Origin: Dryocosmus kuriphilus
Taxonomy: Eukaryota > Arthropoda > Insecta > Hymenoptera > Cynipidae
Reading direction: 5' to 3'
Length of the DNA stretch: 64,000 bases
Assembly (NCBI GenBank): GCA_038277395.1
Contig: CM076192.1
Location: forward strand, 196,109,647 to 196,173,646
Shown: piece after piece, positions 44,816 through 56,037 of the stretch
Layout of the letters: each line of letters starts with the position of its first letter
Numbering within the stretch: the stretch's first letter is position 1
The notes under the pieces: model-generated
Told to the model about the DNA's origin: nothing
Seen by the model: the letters and a program-made list of their open reading frames with translations, nothing else
Databases searched by the model: none
Position numbers and translations under genes: made by a program

Positions 44816-46482
44816 ATGAATTATCCGAGTCCTGTAAAACTTAGTACTTTCCTAAAAGATATATTACGAAATACATCATATGTATTAGCAGCTTCTCAGA
44901 ATACCTCGTACATAGACAAGTTTCTAAAGAATAAACGAGAGAAAGTTTATCAGAGGAGGTTTTTTTCAGACATCTTTTACTTTCCGATATGTATATTTAA
45001 AAGCTATACTGTAAATCGTGTTAAAGAATAAGGTGAAACTGGTGAAAGCATTGAAAATATTATGTCCATGATTGAAAAACTAAGAAATGCTTTTATCGGG
45101 CTGTATTCGAAATATTTGCGTTTTAAATATTTTGAAAAGCGTGAAAACTACATTCCTCCTGAGCGTGAAAAACTTTGCGAAAAAGATAAATCTTGTATAT
45201 CACAGCATCTTCTTTTAAGTCGGTTTCCTCAGCTACACCATGTCTTCGATGAAACAGTGGCTCATTTAGAAAACCTGTATTCAAATACAGGTATTATTTC
45301 TGATTTCGTTCAAGGGGAATTCTGGAAAGGAAAAAAGAAGAAATTCGATACTAAAGTTGTTTCTCCTATTTCTATTTTCTTTGGCGATTATGAAAGGAAC
45401 AACCAATTAGGGAGCCATGTAGTATTGGCAAAATGCGGCGTAGTTTAGACTTCTATTTTTTGTTTACCTCATAAATTTCAATCCAAATTGGACAACATAT
45501 TCCTTTTCGCTTATTTTATATTATAGAGACGGTAAAGTTTTTACAATTACAATTGTTTTTAAGAGATCGATCACTGAGATTCAGATTCTAGGAAAGTGCT
45601 AATTATCATGGACCATACCACTGATGGATTAATAACAATTTATTGTTCTTAGTTATGATATTGGCTGATAATGTAGGAGATCATTCATTTCTAGAATTTG
45701 TTTAAGGTTTTCGATGCAACTACCTTCACAGATTACGTTTAGTTATTAGAAAGGAGATCAATTTTGCTTTTTCTGAAAAATTTTGCACTCTTCGAGAAAA
45801 GTGAAACTACAAATCTGGCCTAACTCCAAATAAATTATCGTTAACTGGTATTAAAGGAGAATGCACTTTTCACAACAACTGCTTAGAAGATTTTCATGTA
45901 ACAAAGGATGTGGCTTTTCACTGGACGCATAACGAACTGGAGGGACTTTTCCACGTGATATAGCAAAAGCTTTGCTATTTTATATTCTAGTTCTTAAATT
46001 ATTTAGTTCAGATGATTTAAATTAAAGAATTAAAGATTTCCATTATGGTCCAAATGACAGTCGAAATAAGATTCCTCAAGCGATGGAAGAGCATTTAGAT
46101 GATGGTCGCGTTTCAGTGAGTATCTGAAATGCTAAACGTAATTAGGATTCTCGACATGATAATCGGAGATTTAGTACCAGTAGATGTAAAAGATTCGCGC
46201 ATGCATGGGTTACTAGGAAGTTTAATAACAGAGTACATTATTTGACTGACAGAATTGTTTCCAGGTGATATTACACCAAAATATTATCTTTATTGGACTA
46301 TGAGCCCGTAATATTTATCATGGTCCATTGAATCATTTATCGTCCATCGGATATAAGAATATGCATCGAGGTTGTAAAGTTCCTGCTTCAGTGACAATAG
46401 GTTGTGCCAATATACGCCACACTATGGCTATTAGACACAAGTTAAAACTAAACCATCGATTTACCTGCTACTCATCATGCTA
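44816..46482 (+). pseudogene. Decayed gene of a multicopy arthropod family, 5' and middle parts
   Basis: A long protein of unknown function that I know only as a repeated, transposon-like family in insects (no name recalled). In order: 'YLRFKYFEKRENYIPPE' near 45114, 'GIISDFVQGEFWKGK' near 45292, 'ISIFFGDYERNNQLGSH' near 45370, a stop at 45446 and then 'FCLPHKFQSKLDNIFLFAYF' near 45463, 'ILADNVGDHSFLEFV' near 45660, 'IRILDMIIGDLVPVDV' near 46142, 'NHLSSIGYKNMHRGCKVPA' and 'IRHTMAIRHKLKLNHRF' near 46410-46460. Many stops. The gene continues on the far side of mariner C (47428). The first segment (44816-45031) may belong to it, less surely. Confidence 0.6.
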
Positions 46483-46484
46483 TA

Positions 46485-47425
46485 CGAGGGCCTACCCAAA
46501 AGAAACCGAACTACTTTTGTACAAAGTTATTATTTTGATTTTTCTACAAAAAACATTTAATCTCCTTCAAAGTACTCTCCATTGGAGACAATACACTTAT
46601 CTAATCTTTTATTCCATTGTTCGAAACATTTTTTAAATTCCTCTTTTGTGATGCTTGACAGCGCCTCCGTCGTTTTTTCTTCACTTCAGCTACGTCCGAA
46701 AAACGCTTTCCTTTCATGTCCCTTTTCATTCGGGGGAATAAAAAAAAGTCACAGGGGGCTAAATCGGGTGAATAGGGTGGGTGAGGAACAGTGGCCATGC
46801 TATTTTTGGTCAAAAATCGGCGCACAGAAAGAGCTGCGTGAGCAGGGGCGTTGTCGTGGTGGAAAACCCAGTCCCCCGACTGCCACAAATCAGGCCTTTT
46901 CCGTCGTAAACTGTTGCGCAATCTTTTCAAGACTTCCAGGTAAAATGCCTGATTAACTTCTTCGATGGTCCTTCGTCGATCTTCCAGGATGATTTTACGA
47001 ATTTTTTCAACATTTTCGTCGGTTCGGGCTGTGGAAGGACGTCCAGAGCGAGGTTGATCGTCAATTGACATTTCCCCACTTTTAAAACGAGAAAGCCACT
47101 CGAACACTTGAGTTTTTCCCATAGCATCAGCCTTGTAGGCCGTTTTTAACATTTGAGGAGTTTCTGTGCCCGTTTTCCCGAGCAGGAAGCAAAACCTCAC
47201 GTTGGCACGCTGATCAGGAAAATCAACCATCACGAAAAACGACGAGCGCGCAAAGCAACAGTCACAAAAAAAATTACACACACCAAATGCAACCTTACAC
47301 AGTGATAGCAGTTGGCATACTAACTGGTGAAAAGTGCCTCTACACGCACCTACCGGCAAAAACCCGGTACTACAACAACTCCGCTCCCCACAACATCAGT
47401 TCTGTTTCTTTTGGGTAGGCCCTCG
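46485..47425 (-). mobile_element. Mariner element C, internally deleted but with well-kept ends, flanked by TA
   Basis: Near-perfect terminal inverted repeats: left 'CGAGGGCCTACCCAAAAGAA' and right, read inward, the same 20 bases, continuing 'ACCGAACT' and 'ACAGAACT'. TA at 46483-46484 and 47426-47427. 941 bases between them. The clean ends and open reading frame make it the youngest-looking mariner in the window. It splits the pseudogene at 44816-47792. Confidence 0.95.
46601..47359 (-). CDS. Internally deleted mariner transposase, 252 residues, open
   Basis: Open from 47359; the likely start by family comparison is 'MVDFPDQRANVRFCFLLGK' near 47230. It holds the complete double helix-turn-helix with 'MGKTQVFEWLSRFKSGEMSI' and the linker 'DQPRSGRPSTARTDENVEKI'. 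Then 'RRRTIEEVNQ' is fused in frame to 'AFYLEVLKRLRNSLRRKRPD', skipping the part with the first catalytic Asp ('TGDESW' region). The second and third Asp are intact in 'HHDNAPAHAALS' and 'YSPDLAPCDFFLF', with 34 residues between them. The last 20-odd residues look frameshifted ('KKKRRRRCQASQKR'). It could bind ends but not cut. Confidence 0.85.
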   Translation of the reverse strand: MPVGACRGTFHQLVCQLLSLCKVAFGVCNFFCDCCFARSSFFVMVDFPDQRANVRFCFLLGKTGTETPQMLKTAYKADAMGKTQVFEWLSRFKSGEMSIDDQPRSGRPSTARTDENVEKIRKIILEDRRRTIEEVNQAFYLEVLKRLRNSLRRKRPDLWQSGDWVFHHDNAPAHAALSVRRFLTKNSMATVPHPPYSPDLAPCDFFLFPRMKRDMKGKRFSDVAEVKKKRRRRCQASQKRNLKNVSNNGIKD

Positions 47426-47427
47426 TA

Positions 47428-47792
47428 CTCCATTTGTAAATGGACCATTAAAGCAAATCGTCTTAAACGCAATTCCATTCTTTGCATCCTTTCATTCCTG
47501 GTTACCATATACTTCGGTGAAAGGTTATGTAACGATAAATATGTGGATTAATTACCAGGGTCAACATATAACACCACTTGTAGTTATCATGATTCCATCT
47601 CAGAACGGAACAAATTTTTTTGTAATTCGTTACTGTATTTTAGACGGAAATCACAATGCTATATTAGGAACTGAACAATTAATCGGCGTTTAATATAGCG
47701 AATATTACCAAGCCTTAAATGTCTTTGATGACGATAATAAGAAATGGAAGTGCTCAGTATGGAAGGATTTTAAACATGGTACTGTTACACAT
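47428..47792 (+). pseudogene. Decayed multicopy-family gene, 3' part after mariner C
   Basis: Continues the protein interrupted at 46482. In one frame: 'WLPYTSVKGYVTINMWINYQ', 'HITPLVVIMI', 'FFVIRYCILDGNHNAILG', then 'ALNVFDDDNKKWKCSVW' near 47712. These occupy the place of the C-terminal region of the family. It ends where the TTAA-flanked element begins. Stops and shifts present. Confidence 0.5.
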
Positions 47793-47796
47793 TTAA

Positions 47797-48825
47797 GGGC
47801 GTGTGCCACTGAGCGGAAGACCTACATTACAAATCTCAATTTTAGAATTCATCCTTTTATTTTTTGAACCAAAGAACTTTTTTTGTAAATAAAATATCAG
47901 ACAGAAACTTTGAAAAATGCATGAGAAGGAAATAAATTGCCTTTGTATACATTATTTGAGTAGCAATTTTGAAAAATGCTTTTTTTCGACGAAATTAAAG
48001 CTGGAAATTTCTTGGAGCCTCTCCAGAATTCTTTGAATCACAGAACTTTTTTTGTAAATAAAGTATCGGACTGAATCTTTGGGAAATGCATAAGAAGACA
48101 TTAAGTAGCGTTTTTATACATTATTTTATAGAAATTTTGAAAAAAGTTTTTTCGACGAAATTAAAGCGGGAAACATTTTGCAAGCTAGTTACAATCAACA
48201 CGGCTCCTAATATCAAAGCGATAATGTCCTCCACGCGACACGCCTTGGGTTCACTGGCAGATGGCGCCGCGAATTTACATATTAGTTTGTTAATTTGCAC
48301 TATACATACAAAAATTTTTGTGTATAATGTTTTCTGACGATGCTTGCCTGTTTTTCTTCAAGACAGGACAGATGAGTCGTTTACCTCAATAATGTTCCAC
48401 TGCAAAAAAAGACATTGATTACAGTGTTCAACAGCACGGTCGGTATTCCTGGGAATGTACTTAGCTATTACAAATGTTTTTACATTATTTATACTTAAAT
48501 CGCTTATACAAACGTACTTTATTTTCTTCTTTTGCTTCTCGGAAAACTTTGGTTTAATATATCATGTATAAAAAAAGTTCCGTGATTCAAAATATTTCTG
48601 AAGATGCTCCAAGAAATTTCCACCTTTAATTTCATCGAAAAAAACTTTTTCAAAATTCCTACTCAAATAATGTATACAAATGCAATTTATTGTCTTCTCA
48701 TGCATTTTCCAAAGTTTCAGTCATAAATTTTGTTTACAAAAAAAGTTCTGTGGCTCAAAAAATAAATGAATAAATGCTTCAATCGAGGTTGGTAATGTAG
48801 GTCTTCCGCTCAGTGGTACATGCCC
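47797..48825. mobile_element. Non-autonomous fold-back transposon flanked by TTAA
   Basis: TTAA at 47793-47796 and 48826-48829. Terminal inverted repeats of about 34 bases: left 'GGGCGTGTGCCACTGAGCGG' then 'AAGACCTACATTAC', right (inward) 'GGGCATGTACCACTGAGCGG' then the same. Long subterminal blocks also pair ('CTTTTTTTGTAAATAAA' on the left; 'TTTGTTTACAAAAAAAG' on the right). The left arm itself holds two direct copies (47870-48000 and 48040-48170). No coding sequence inside. The TTAA target suggests a piggyBac-type mobiliser, though ends starting GGG are not the classic piggyBac form. Confidence 0.85.
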
Positions 48826-48829
48826 TTAA

Positions 48830-50160
48830 AGAGATATTAGCCAGTATGTTTAAGTGTATACCAAAATGTGGGCTTAACTCATTCGAGGGGCTATTAAATA
48901 TTTACTGGGCAATCGACTGCCATTCAAATTTTCATTGATTGCTAATGAGAGAAGGGTGACTGAAATAGAATTACAATTAAAATATAAAACTTTATTATTA
49001 TTATAACTATTGTGAAGCGTGTAAGAGTATATAATTAGGATAAGTATGTATATAAGTGAATATATAATTGAGCTCTTATATTAATCATGACTGTAACTAA
49101 CATGCAGTACAGCATATTTTGCTGTTGTGGAAAACATAAAATCCCTTTCCATCATATAACAAAGTAATTCGATGAAATATTACAAAGTACTGAAAGCTCC
49201 GTCCGTCACCAGTTTACTATGTGAAATAGTGAAAACTTTTTTTCGTGTATTATGTTGTAGTTATGTTGTAGTTAGGAGTTGCATTTTTTAACAATAATTT
49301 CTTTTGCTAAAGTATCCATATGCACAATACGAGAACCTTCTATTAAGCTAAGTTTGGTTTGTTATAGGGCTTGCCTTGAATGATGCTCTCATTGCTCGAG
49401 GTATATTTAGCTAATGCTTGCTGTTTATGCCTTTGGTTACACACTCGTTCAGAAACTTTTGTTCGTTTTCAGTAAAAACACTTTGCCTTTCATTTTTCTT
49501 TTTCATTTTGATCGTTAGTATGTAACACAATATCAGACGTAATCAAAGGCTAGCAGTAAACCAAATACCTATGTACTCCTTCAACTGCAAAAACGTCGTT
49601 TTTTGGAATATTTTATTGTTTTTCCCTAACTATTGGTCAATGAATCGATTCTATTAAGGTCGGAAAATAATGCTTGACATTTTTTCTTTATTTTGGAAAA
49701 CGTGTCATTGAAATATCAGCGTGTCTTTCATAATAATAGACGAGAAACAACAATTCACCATAAGTAACATTGCTAAAAGCGAAAAAGAATGATTGTTAAT
49801 ATCTCATTCCAAAAACATCCCCAAATTCTCAAAATTTAGCTGTACGTTTTTTATGTATAAATCTTAATCTGCATCAATTTTCATAACTTTTCCATCGTTT
49901 TTTTCTGTTTGGTTAGGTACCAACTTGAGTAAAGAATGTTTTGATCAATGATAAACCTTTTTATTTCTTATATTAATTTAACTTCGTCTTTTATTTTTTT
50001 ATTTTTGTCGTTATTTGTATGGGATATCTTATGGTGTACTATGCGTGCCGTGGACGATTGATGTTCATTATTTCGACCAGACGGGAAGAGGAGAATAGCT
50101 TTTATTAGCTAGTTGGAGTTGCGTCTATAAAAAGAGATATAAATTTCATTATTTTAAATA
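48830..50160. other. AT-rich non-coding DNA
   Basis: Nothing recognised beyond a small tandem 'TTATGTTGTAG' pair at 49253-49276. No open frame of note. Confidence 0.4.
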
Positions 50161-50910
50161 TAAAAAAATATATGTTCATTGTTATTTTGGTTGAAAATTC
50201 ACTTATTTTTGGTTCAAAATTAATATTTGGTTTAAAAAACGTGCCTTTTTTGAAATTTCAACTCCTGAATTAGTTTTTCAAAAAATCCATAATTATATAT
50301 ATATATATTGCGCGCCAAACTTTTTTAATGGAAAATCGGAACAATTTTGTTGAAACATGTTTGAATTTATTGGCTTGAATATGTTACCTTTTGACTGAAA
50401 GTTCAAAAATTTTAGTTGAAAAAAATGCAAAAATTTTCAGTTTAAAGTCAACCTTTTTGGTTAAAAATATAACTGTTCCATTTTTGAGTGAGAGTTCATT
50501 TTTTTCAATCGAAAATTCAACGATTTGGTTGAAAATTCAACTAATTTGTGAACTTTTTGCAGTTTTTCGTTGAAGATTAAGCAACTTGGTTCGAAGTTAA
50601 TCTGCGTTGTTAAAAATATAACTATTTTTCATTAAAACTTCATTTATTTGTTTGAAAACGTTATGCAAAGGAAGTACAGGCTTGTATTGGATCCAGTAAT
50701 TCTTTCGCGAATAGGTATTGGAAATCCAACCCTTTCTCTCCGAAAAAGTATTGGATCCAAAATTTACCAATACTTCTTTTGGATAATGGAAGTATAATTT
50801 CTTAAATTATAAAATTCAAATTTTTTGCTTGAAAATTCATTTTTTATTTTGGTTGAAAACTCAAAATTTTTTGCTCCATAACTAATCTTTTTCGCTACAA
50901 TTCTAGCTGT
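50161..50910. repeat. Degenerate ~30-bp AT repeat ('GGTTGAAAATTCAAC' type)
   Basis: Words such as 'TTTGGTTGAAAATTCAAC', 'TTGGTTAAAAATATAAC' and 'TTTTTAGTTGAAAAAAATG' recur from 50180 to 50660 and again 50820-50900. Between them, 50680-50785 contains 'TATTGGATCCA' three times in mixed orientation. The same degenerate repeat occurs at 3130-3450, 6410-6600 and 17019-17240. Confidence 0.75.
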
Positions 50911-52080
50911 CTCATTTTGTGGCTTTGGTATTTATTTTTCCCGGCGTCGAATAATTATAATCTTTGCACGAATTGAAACGCTGCAATATTTCTATCCATT
51001 TTCGAGTAAAAAAGGCTCAGCGTTCTTCTGTATTCCTGAAATTTTTGAACACTGGCCTTTAATTAGCAATGCCCGTTAAAATATGCCCAGATAATATATT
51101 TGCTTTAGATTGTGTCATTAGAGAGTAACACGAGATTATTTTATTGTGGTTCGTAGCACTCTTATTCACCATCTGATTAATTATTTGCCAAAAAATTCAA
51201 GGAAAAAGTCACTGGCCGCTCCAACCCATCATCTCTAGATGTCTTTGCACACGGGACATCGGAATGCATGCGGCTTAAGTTCCGAAGGGAAGAGATGTGG
51301 TGTCAGAAAAAAAAATCAATGTCACTTTTATCGAGGATATATATCTTTCAAGTCTCAAACTCGACATTTTGCAATAAATAAATGGAAACATTAGTGCACG
51401 AAAAACAATGATATTCCCTAACGATATTGAAAGGGATATTGTTTCAGCAAAAGACCACCCACCCCTATATATATTGAAGAAATCACCCTTGGTGTCTAAA
51501 AATTAACAAATGCTAAAGTCGATACTTTTCAACAAGAAAACCGTTAATATTTTTCTGAAAAGACATTTGGGGATGCTTATCTTAGCTTTTAATGTCAAAA
51601 AGTTGCTATTTACTCCCTTGTAATGTATGAGCTTTATGACTTGATAAATTTTCGACAATATGGGGGATGTCTACGTAAAATATAGTGTCATTGAGTCTTT
51701 TCCTGACACCAGATTCTATCCAAAGTTATCTAGGATTGTATATCTTTTTTTTCCATTTCCTGAATTTGTTTACTACACGCTGAAAATAGTTGCCCTTAGA
51801 ATTTAGTCAATTTTAAAAAAACAATGGTGGTTTCTACCACGTAACATGGTGGAAAACATCCCTTTAATGGTCGTCCTCCTGGGCTGACACAAAATCGGGT
51901 TAGAATTAAAAGGAAAGGATGGGTGGCCATCACGAACTCACAGATACAAATTGTAAACGCGAGTATGAATGCGAGAGTGGGAATGAGAGTGTTTATTGTT
52001 AAGAAGTCGATGTAAAACTGGATTAATGTACACCGACGTGAGTGAGTTTAATTGAAAGAGTACTGAACTTTCGAGATGTG
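50911..52080. other. Non-coding
   Basis: AT-rich, no gene. 51775-51945 is slightly GC-richer ('TACACGCTGAAAATAGTTG', 'CGTCCTCCTGGGCTGACA'). Confidence 0.4.
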
Positions 52081-52670
52081 GTCGGTTCGTTGAAACCTAC
52101 CTGCCTCCCAAAAGCCAGGATCCTTGGTAATTAACATTGAACACCAACTGGAGAGGGGGAAGGGGGGAATGATATCCGCACACCATTCCACCCGCCGTGG
52201 CGTCAGATCCCCGTGTCGTAGCAAGTTATATCACTTGTCATACACGCACAAGCACCACAGCCTGGAAACAAGCAATATATCACGATGCAGAATCACATTC
52301 GTTTGAGAGTCTATGGGATTATTTTCCGGCGGCCCGACATGTCGAGGTGCAGTCGCGGCCATTTTTCTGGCAACATCAGGTCTCCGTATACCGCGGGAGG
52401 ACGCTGACTCGGTCGAGTTGCCGACAGCAGGGCGAGCTAATAGTCCAGAGGGCAGCACCTCACGGACTCCGAGAGGCACGAGGCGGATGCTTGTTGGCAA
52501 GTAGAGTGCAGAAGCCAGTTCTGCGCTGGCCATCTTTAAGTATAGTCTGCTTATAAAATCGCTGCAGTGGCCGAATTTAGTGTGGATTGCCGAAACAAAA
52601 TCAGAGAGGATGAACCCCCAGAGATCTGGCCTTCGGGGTGCCAGGTAGGCCACATAAATTTTTTTGTATA
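52081..52670. other. GC- and CpG-rich block without recognised gene
   Basis: Sharply richer in G+C and CpG than the flanks ('CGCCGTGGCGTCAG', 'CGCGGGAGGACGCTGACTCG'). Open frames exist on both strands (119 residues plus, 140 minus) but neither shows a domain. On the minus strand 'AAGATGGCCAGCGC' resembles promoter-proximal ATGGC motifs. It could be a first exon and CpG-rich promoter of a host gene or a retroelement leader. Confidence 0.35.
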
Positions 52671-53500
52671 GATCTCCAGGTTTGTATAGACTTTGTTTTT
52701 TTTCATGTATTTGCTGCGCTATGTATCTTTCGAGTGAAAAAGTGAGCAGATGTAATCGCAGAGTGTTTCAAGTAGATAAAATTCAGACTATAGTCATATT
52801 GAATGTCGAGTCACGCTTTCCGGAAAATTAAATGTTTCTTCTCCCTTTTGTTTTTTTTGCCGCTCTTCTCCAAATTTTTCGTGATTGATCGAATAAGTAT
52901 TGTACAGTTTATAGAATAAATTCATTGTGAGCGGAATCTGTCGAAATGAAGATATTGATTGCCTATTAGATCAAACCTTGGTACTTTGCCTTGCAGTCAA
53001 TGACCTTGTCGGATATAAGTTTAAGCGTTCATGCCGACGCACCTGATTCTCCTTTCTTTTCCTATTCTTACCTCCTTCCGAAGATGTAAACATTGTTTCA
53101 TATCAACATTTCACATTATTTTAATAAATTCCTATCTCATTGTTTTCTTTTTATCAAAATGCTGAATTTTCTTTCCGTACTTAGGAAAAATTCTGACTCA
53201 TTTCTCTGCCCCCATCACATCCTTCTCCTTCGGAGCTTCCACGGGCCTAATTATTTGAGCTGCTCGACTTTTCTTTTTGGTCTCTTCACTAATTTTGTTT
53301 GTTTATCATTCTTTAAATTTTTTTTTTTGTGTTCTTTGAGCGACATCCCTTCCGGGTTTAAGGCGCCTAACAAGCAAAACTAAAAAATTCTCATCATACA
53401 AATTTTACAAGTCAACTTTACGACTCACGTAGGATATCGCCAATCGTAGCGATACTCGAGGCCCTCCGTCCCATGAGGTCGGGATTATCGTTATAAATTT
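52671..53500. other. Non-coding; right end probably the 5' LTR edge of Gypsy B
   Basis: 52680-53400 has no gene. The 90 bases before 53501 ('AAGTCAACTTTACGACTCAC', 'CTCGAGGCCCTCCGTCCCAT', 'TTATAAATT') should be the end of the 5' LTR because a primer binding site follows directly. I could not find the LTR start or a second copy. Confidence 0.4.
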
Positions 53501-53518
53501 TGGCGCTCAACGTATGGC
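53501..53518 (+). other. Primer binding site, tRNA-Lys type, of Gypsy B
   Basis: 'TGGCGCTCAACGTATGGC' is complementary to the 3' end of lysine tRNAs (classic form TGGCGCCCAACGTGGGGC) with about three mismatches. Its position ~455 bases before the first gag frame of Gypsy B fits minus-strand DNA priming. Confidence 0.7.
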
Positions 53519-53956
53519 ACGAAATGAATCAGATTGGGACTCTGAATTTTTTTTGGAGTTTAAACCATTTTGCTAACTTGTTGAGCTTGAACAGCCATTC
53601 CCGACTTACCGTGTTTTATGAATTGAAGTGTTCGCACTAGTGTGAGCTAAGACGAACCGAATTGAACTAGAGAAATGAATTCAATGAGGATTGAGGTGTT
53701 TTGGGAACCACTCACACTCCGACCTTCATTTTAGTTCATTGTTTGGTGGGTTAGGTGTGATCATACTGCATGAGCACGCATTGTGTATTACTTTATTAAG
53801 CGCTGCTGCCTTCACAATTGTTTTACTTTATTCTATTTTCCCTATATATTTTCTCTTCGCCTACCATTTGGAGTTTCGACATTCGCCTTTTTGTGTGCAT
53901 TTTATTATTCTTAGAGAGAGGATTTTTTAGCTTTTGAAGCAATTAGGGATCGGACC

Positions 53957-54544
53957 GTGATGGAGGATTCGACGATCAATATAGGTAAATTGTGGACGGA
54001 GACGACTGACTCCGTCGTGGGTTGGGCGAGCTCCTTGACGCTGGAGGAGATACGAGGTATTTTGAAGCACCTCTTACTCAAAGTTGAGGGCGAGGAGATG
54101 GCCATGCGTTGGCGGTTGGTTAAATTCCACCAGCATTGTCGGCATATGCATGAGACTTGGGTCGAGGAGGCGGAAGTTGATGAATCTCCCACGTCCACGC
54201 GCTCCAGAGAAATGCTTGGTACCCAGAATTCGAACATTGGTCTTCCTCCTTCCACCGCGGTAGAGGCTAGCACCAGTAGCAAAACTCAAGTAGGGTTTGC
54301 AGGAGAAGGAAACCCTGATACTCTTAAATTCTCACACGAACCAGGTCGGAGCAAACGTGGGGTGACTTTTGAGACCCCTATCGCGAACTATACCACCGTA
54401 CCGCCTTCCAAACAAACCCTGCCGTTCAGTAACCCAGTTAGTATGTCTGCTATGGTCCCCAGGTCTTTTCAGGGTTTGGTGCAGTCCACGGATTCCCGGA
54501 TGGCCCTTAAATGGAGTGGGGAGGATTTTAGTAGTAATGCCTAA
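53957..54544 (+). pseudogene. gag: Gypsy B gag, N-terminal region
   Basis: 195 open residues starting 'MMEDSTINIGKLWTETTDSV', with a helical, acidic start and a Ser/Thr/Pro-rich second half ('PSTAVEASTSSKTQVGFAGE', 'PPSKQTLPFSNPVSMSAMVP'). There is no motif, but position (after primer site and leader, before the capsid-like region) makes it gag. The equivalent is not visible in copy A, which seems 5'-truncated. It ends at 54542-54544; the next piece starts in another frame at 54600. Confidence 0.6.
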
Positions 54545-54599
54545 CAAAGGGACTGGGAGAGCCGAACCTGGTGGACAAAAACATTAGTCGGAGAGTTAA

Positions 54600-55440
54600 T
54601 TGAATCGCGATACCGAGTTAGATGCGAGTTATGTCACGGCTGCGCATTTTAGTCATAATTCATTTTTGGGTCAATATGGGTCAAATCACGATCCGTTTAC
54701 CGTCAATCAGGATCCTTTCTCTGATTTAGGCAATCGAGCCAGTATTGGGGGTCCATTTCCGCACAGAAGGATGGAAAGACCGGGTCAATCCATTTAGAGC
54801 ACGAATTTGAACATACATAATATAGTGTAGAAATGGAATATAAGCTATAGCGGAAAACTGAGTAGTAGCGCGGAAGCGTTCCTTACCAGAGTGGAGGAGT
54901 ATCGTATCGGTAGTTCTCTAGCAGATGGGGATATTCTTAATTCACTGCCGTTTCTGCTTAAATCAGCAGCCCAGTACTGGTATTGGTTCAATTGTAGTAA
55001 GTGGAAATCGTCGGCCGAATTTGTTGTTTCCTTCAAGCGCTGATATGGCGGAGTAAACTTCCAGACACGAATTTGGGATGAGAGGTGACGTAGAACCCAG
55101 GGTCCGGGCGAACTCATTGCCGATTGTACCCAGGCCTCCCATGCACCGAGACCTCCGAATGCAGGGTTTGGATCCGAAATGAAGGAGACAGTTCGTTCAA
55201 ACCGGCCCCCTCCTGTGTCCATTCGCCCTAGTGCCACTATTAATAGGGAGATTCGTGGCGGTATTTGGATTTGTACGTAACAAGGGCATAATTATAGCTC
55301 TTGTTATAAAACTAAGAAGGTTTTTTTTGCCACACTTGTGGCCAACCTGGTCAGTACTCGAGCAGCTGTAGTGGATGCTCCGGACCCCGGCCGGGAAGTG
55401 ACTAAGGAGGAGAGACAATCGGGTACGGTTATTCCTCCCC
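54600..55440 (+). pseudogene. gag: Gypsy B gag, capsid and nucleocapsid region
   Basis: After a Gly/Asn/Ser-rich segment, the capsid-like part runs 'SAEAFLTRVEEYRIGSSL', 'LNSLPFLLKSAAQYWYW', 'KWKSSAEFVVSFKR' and 'YGGVNFQTRIWDER' (54865-55080). The nucleocapsid has a damaged first knuckle ('GIWICT', stop, 'QGHNYSSC' near 55258) and, in a shifted frame near 55327, 'CHTCGQPGQYSSSC', where the His position is Gln. A large deletion around 55115 removed the middle of gag. Confidence 0.75.
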
Positions 55441-55459
55441 TTGTTATTGGGGCCCTTAA

Positions 55460-56030
55460 ATCCATGAAGATCAAGTCAATGCAGTGCTGGATGAAAGGCG
55501 CCGCTTTGTTTCAGTTAGAGTTGATGGTCAGTCACTCTGTGGACTCATTGATCCAGGCTCGTACTGCACATAGGTGGGCAAACAAGCCTTCAGCAAATTT
55601 CGCGCTTTGCTGGAAAGACTAGCTAACCTGACACGCCCGTGTATTATGTACACAAATGGCGTTGTGGAGGAAACGGCCGGAAAATCCACCTTATCATTAG
55701 AGCCTTTAGGTATAAGGAATGTCTGTCTAATCATTTTGCACCAACTATCGATTGTGAAGTTTTGACTGGACATGATTTTGCCGAACTTTTCGATTTTTAT
55801 GATAGATTAAAGCCCAGAATATGGAAATTAGGTGAAGGGAAATGGCGCCCCTATCACGGCCAAGAGGTAGACTTCACGACATTCCGGACCCAATCCTTTT
55901 CGGTGTCGGAGAATAGTGTCCTGGTTCAGGATAACGCCACGGGGATAACGAGTGGTCAAGTTTCCACGGCGCGGAGGGAGCTCCGAGAAAGTGAGGCCAG
56001 AGATCTGGATAGGTTTCTTACGTAGAAAAT
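55460..56030 (+). pseudogene. Gypsy B protease and linker
   Basis: In one frame the sequence near 55470-55580 gives 'LDERRRFVSVRVDGQSL' and then 'LIDPGSYCTYVG', an aspartic protease flap and active-site loop in which the canonical Ser of D-S-G is Pro. 'TNGVVEETAGKSTLSLEPLG' and 'IDCEVLTGHDFAELFDF' (55650-55800) correspond to copy A 8930-9070. Frame changes occur at about 55575 and 55640. Confidence 0.6.
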
Positions 56031-56037
56031 CCCGCCC

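Noticed and set aside
52231..52653. 140-residue minus-strand frame in the GC-rich block
   Set aside because: Stops are scarce on both strands because of high GC; no recognisable domain, and an overlapping plus-strand frame is equally long.
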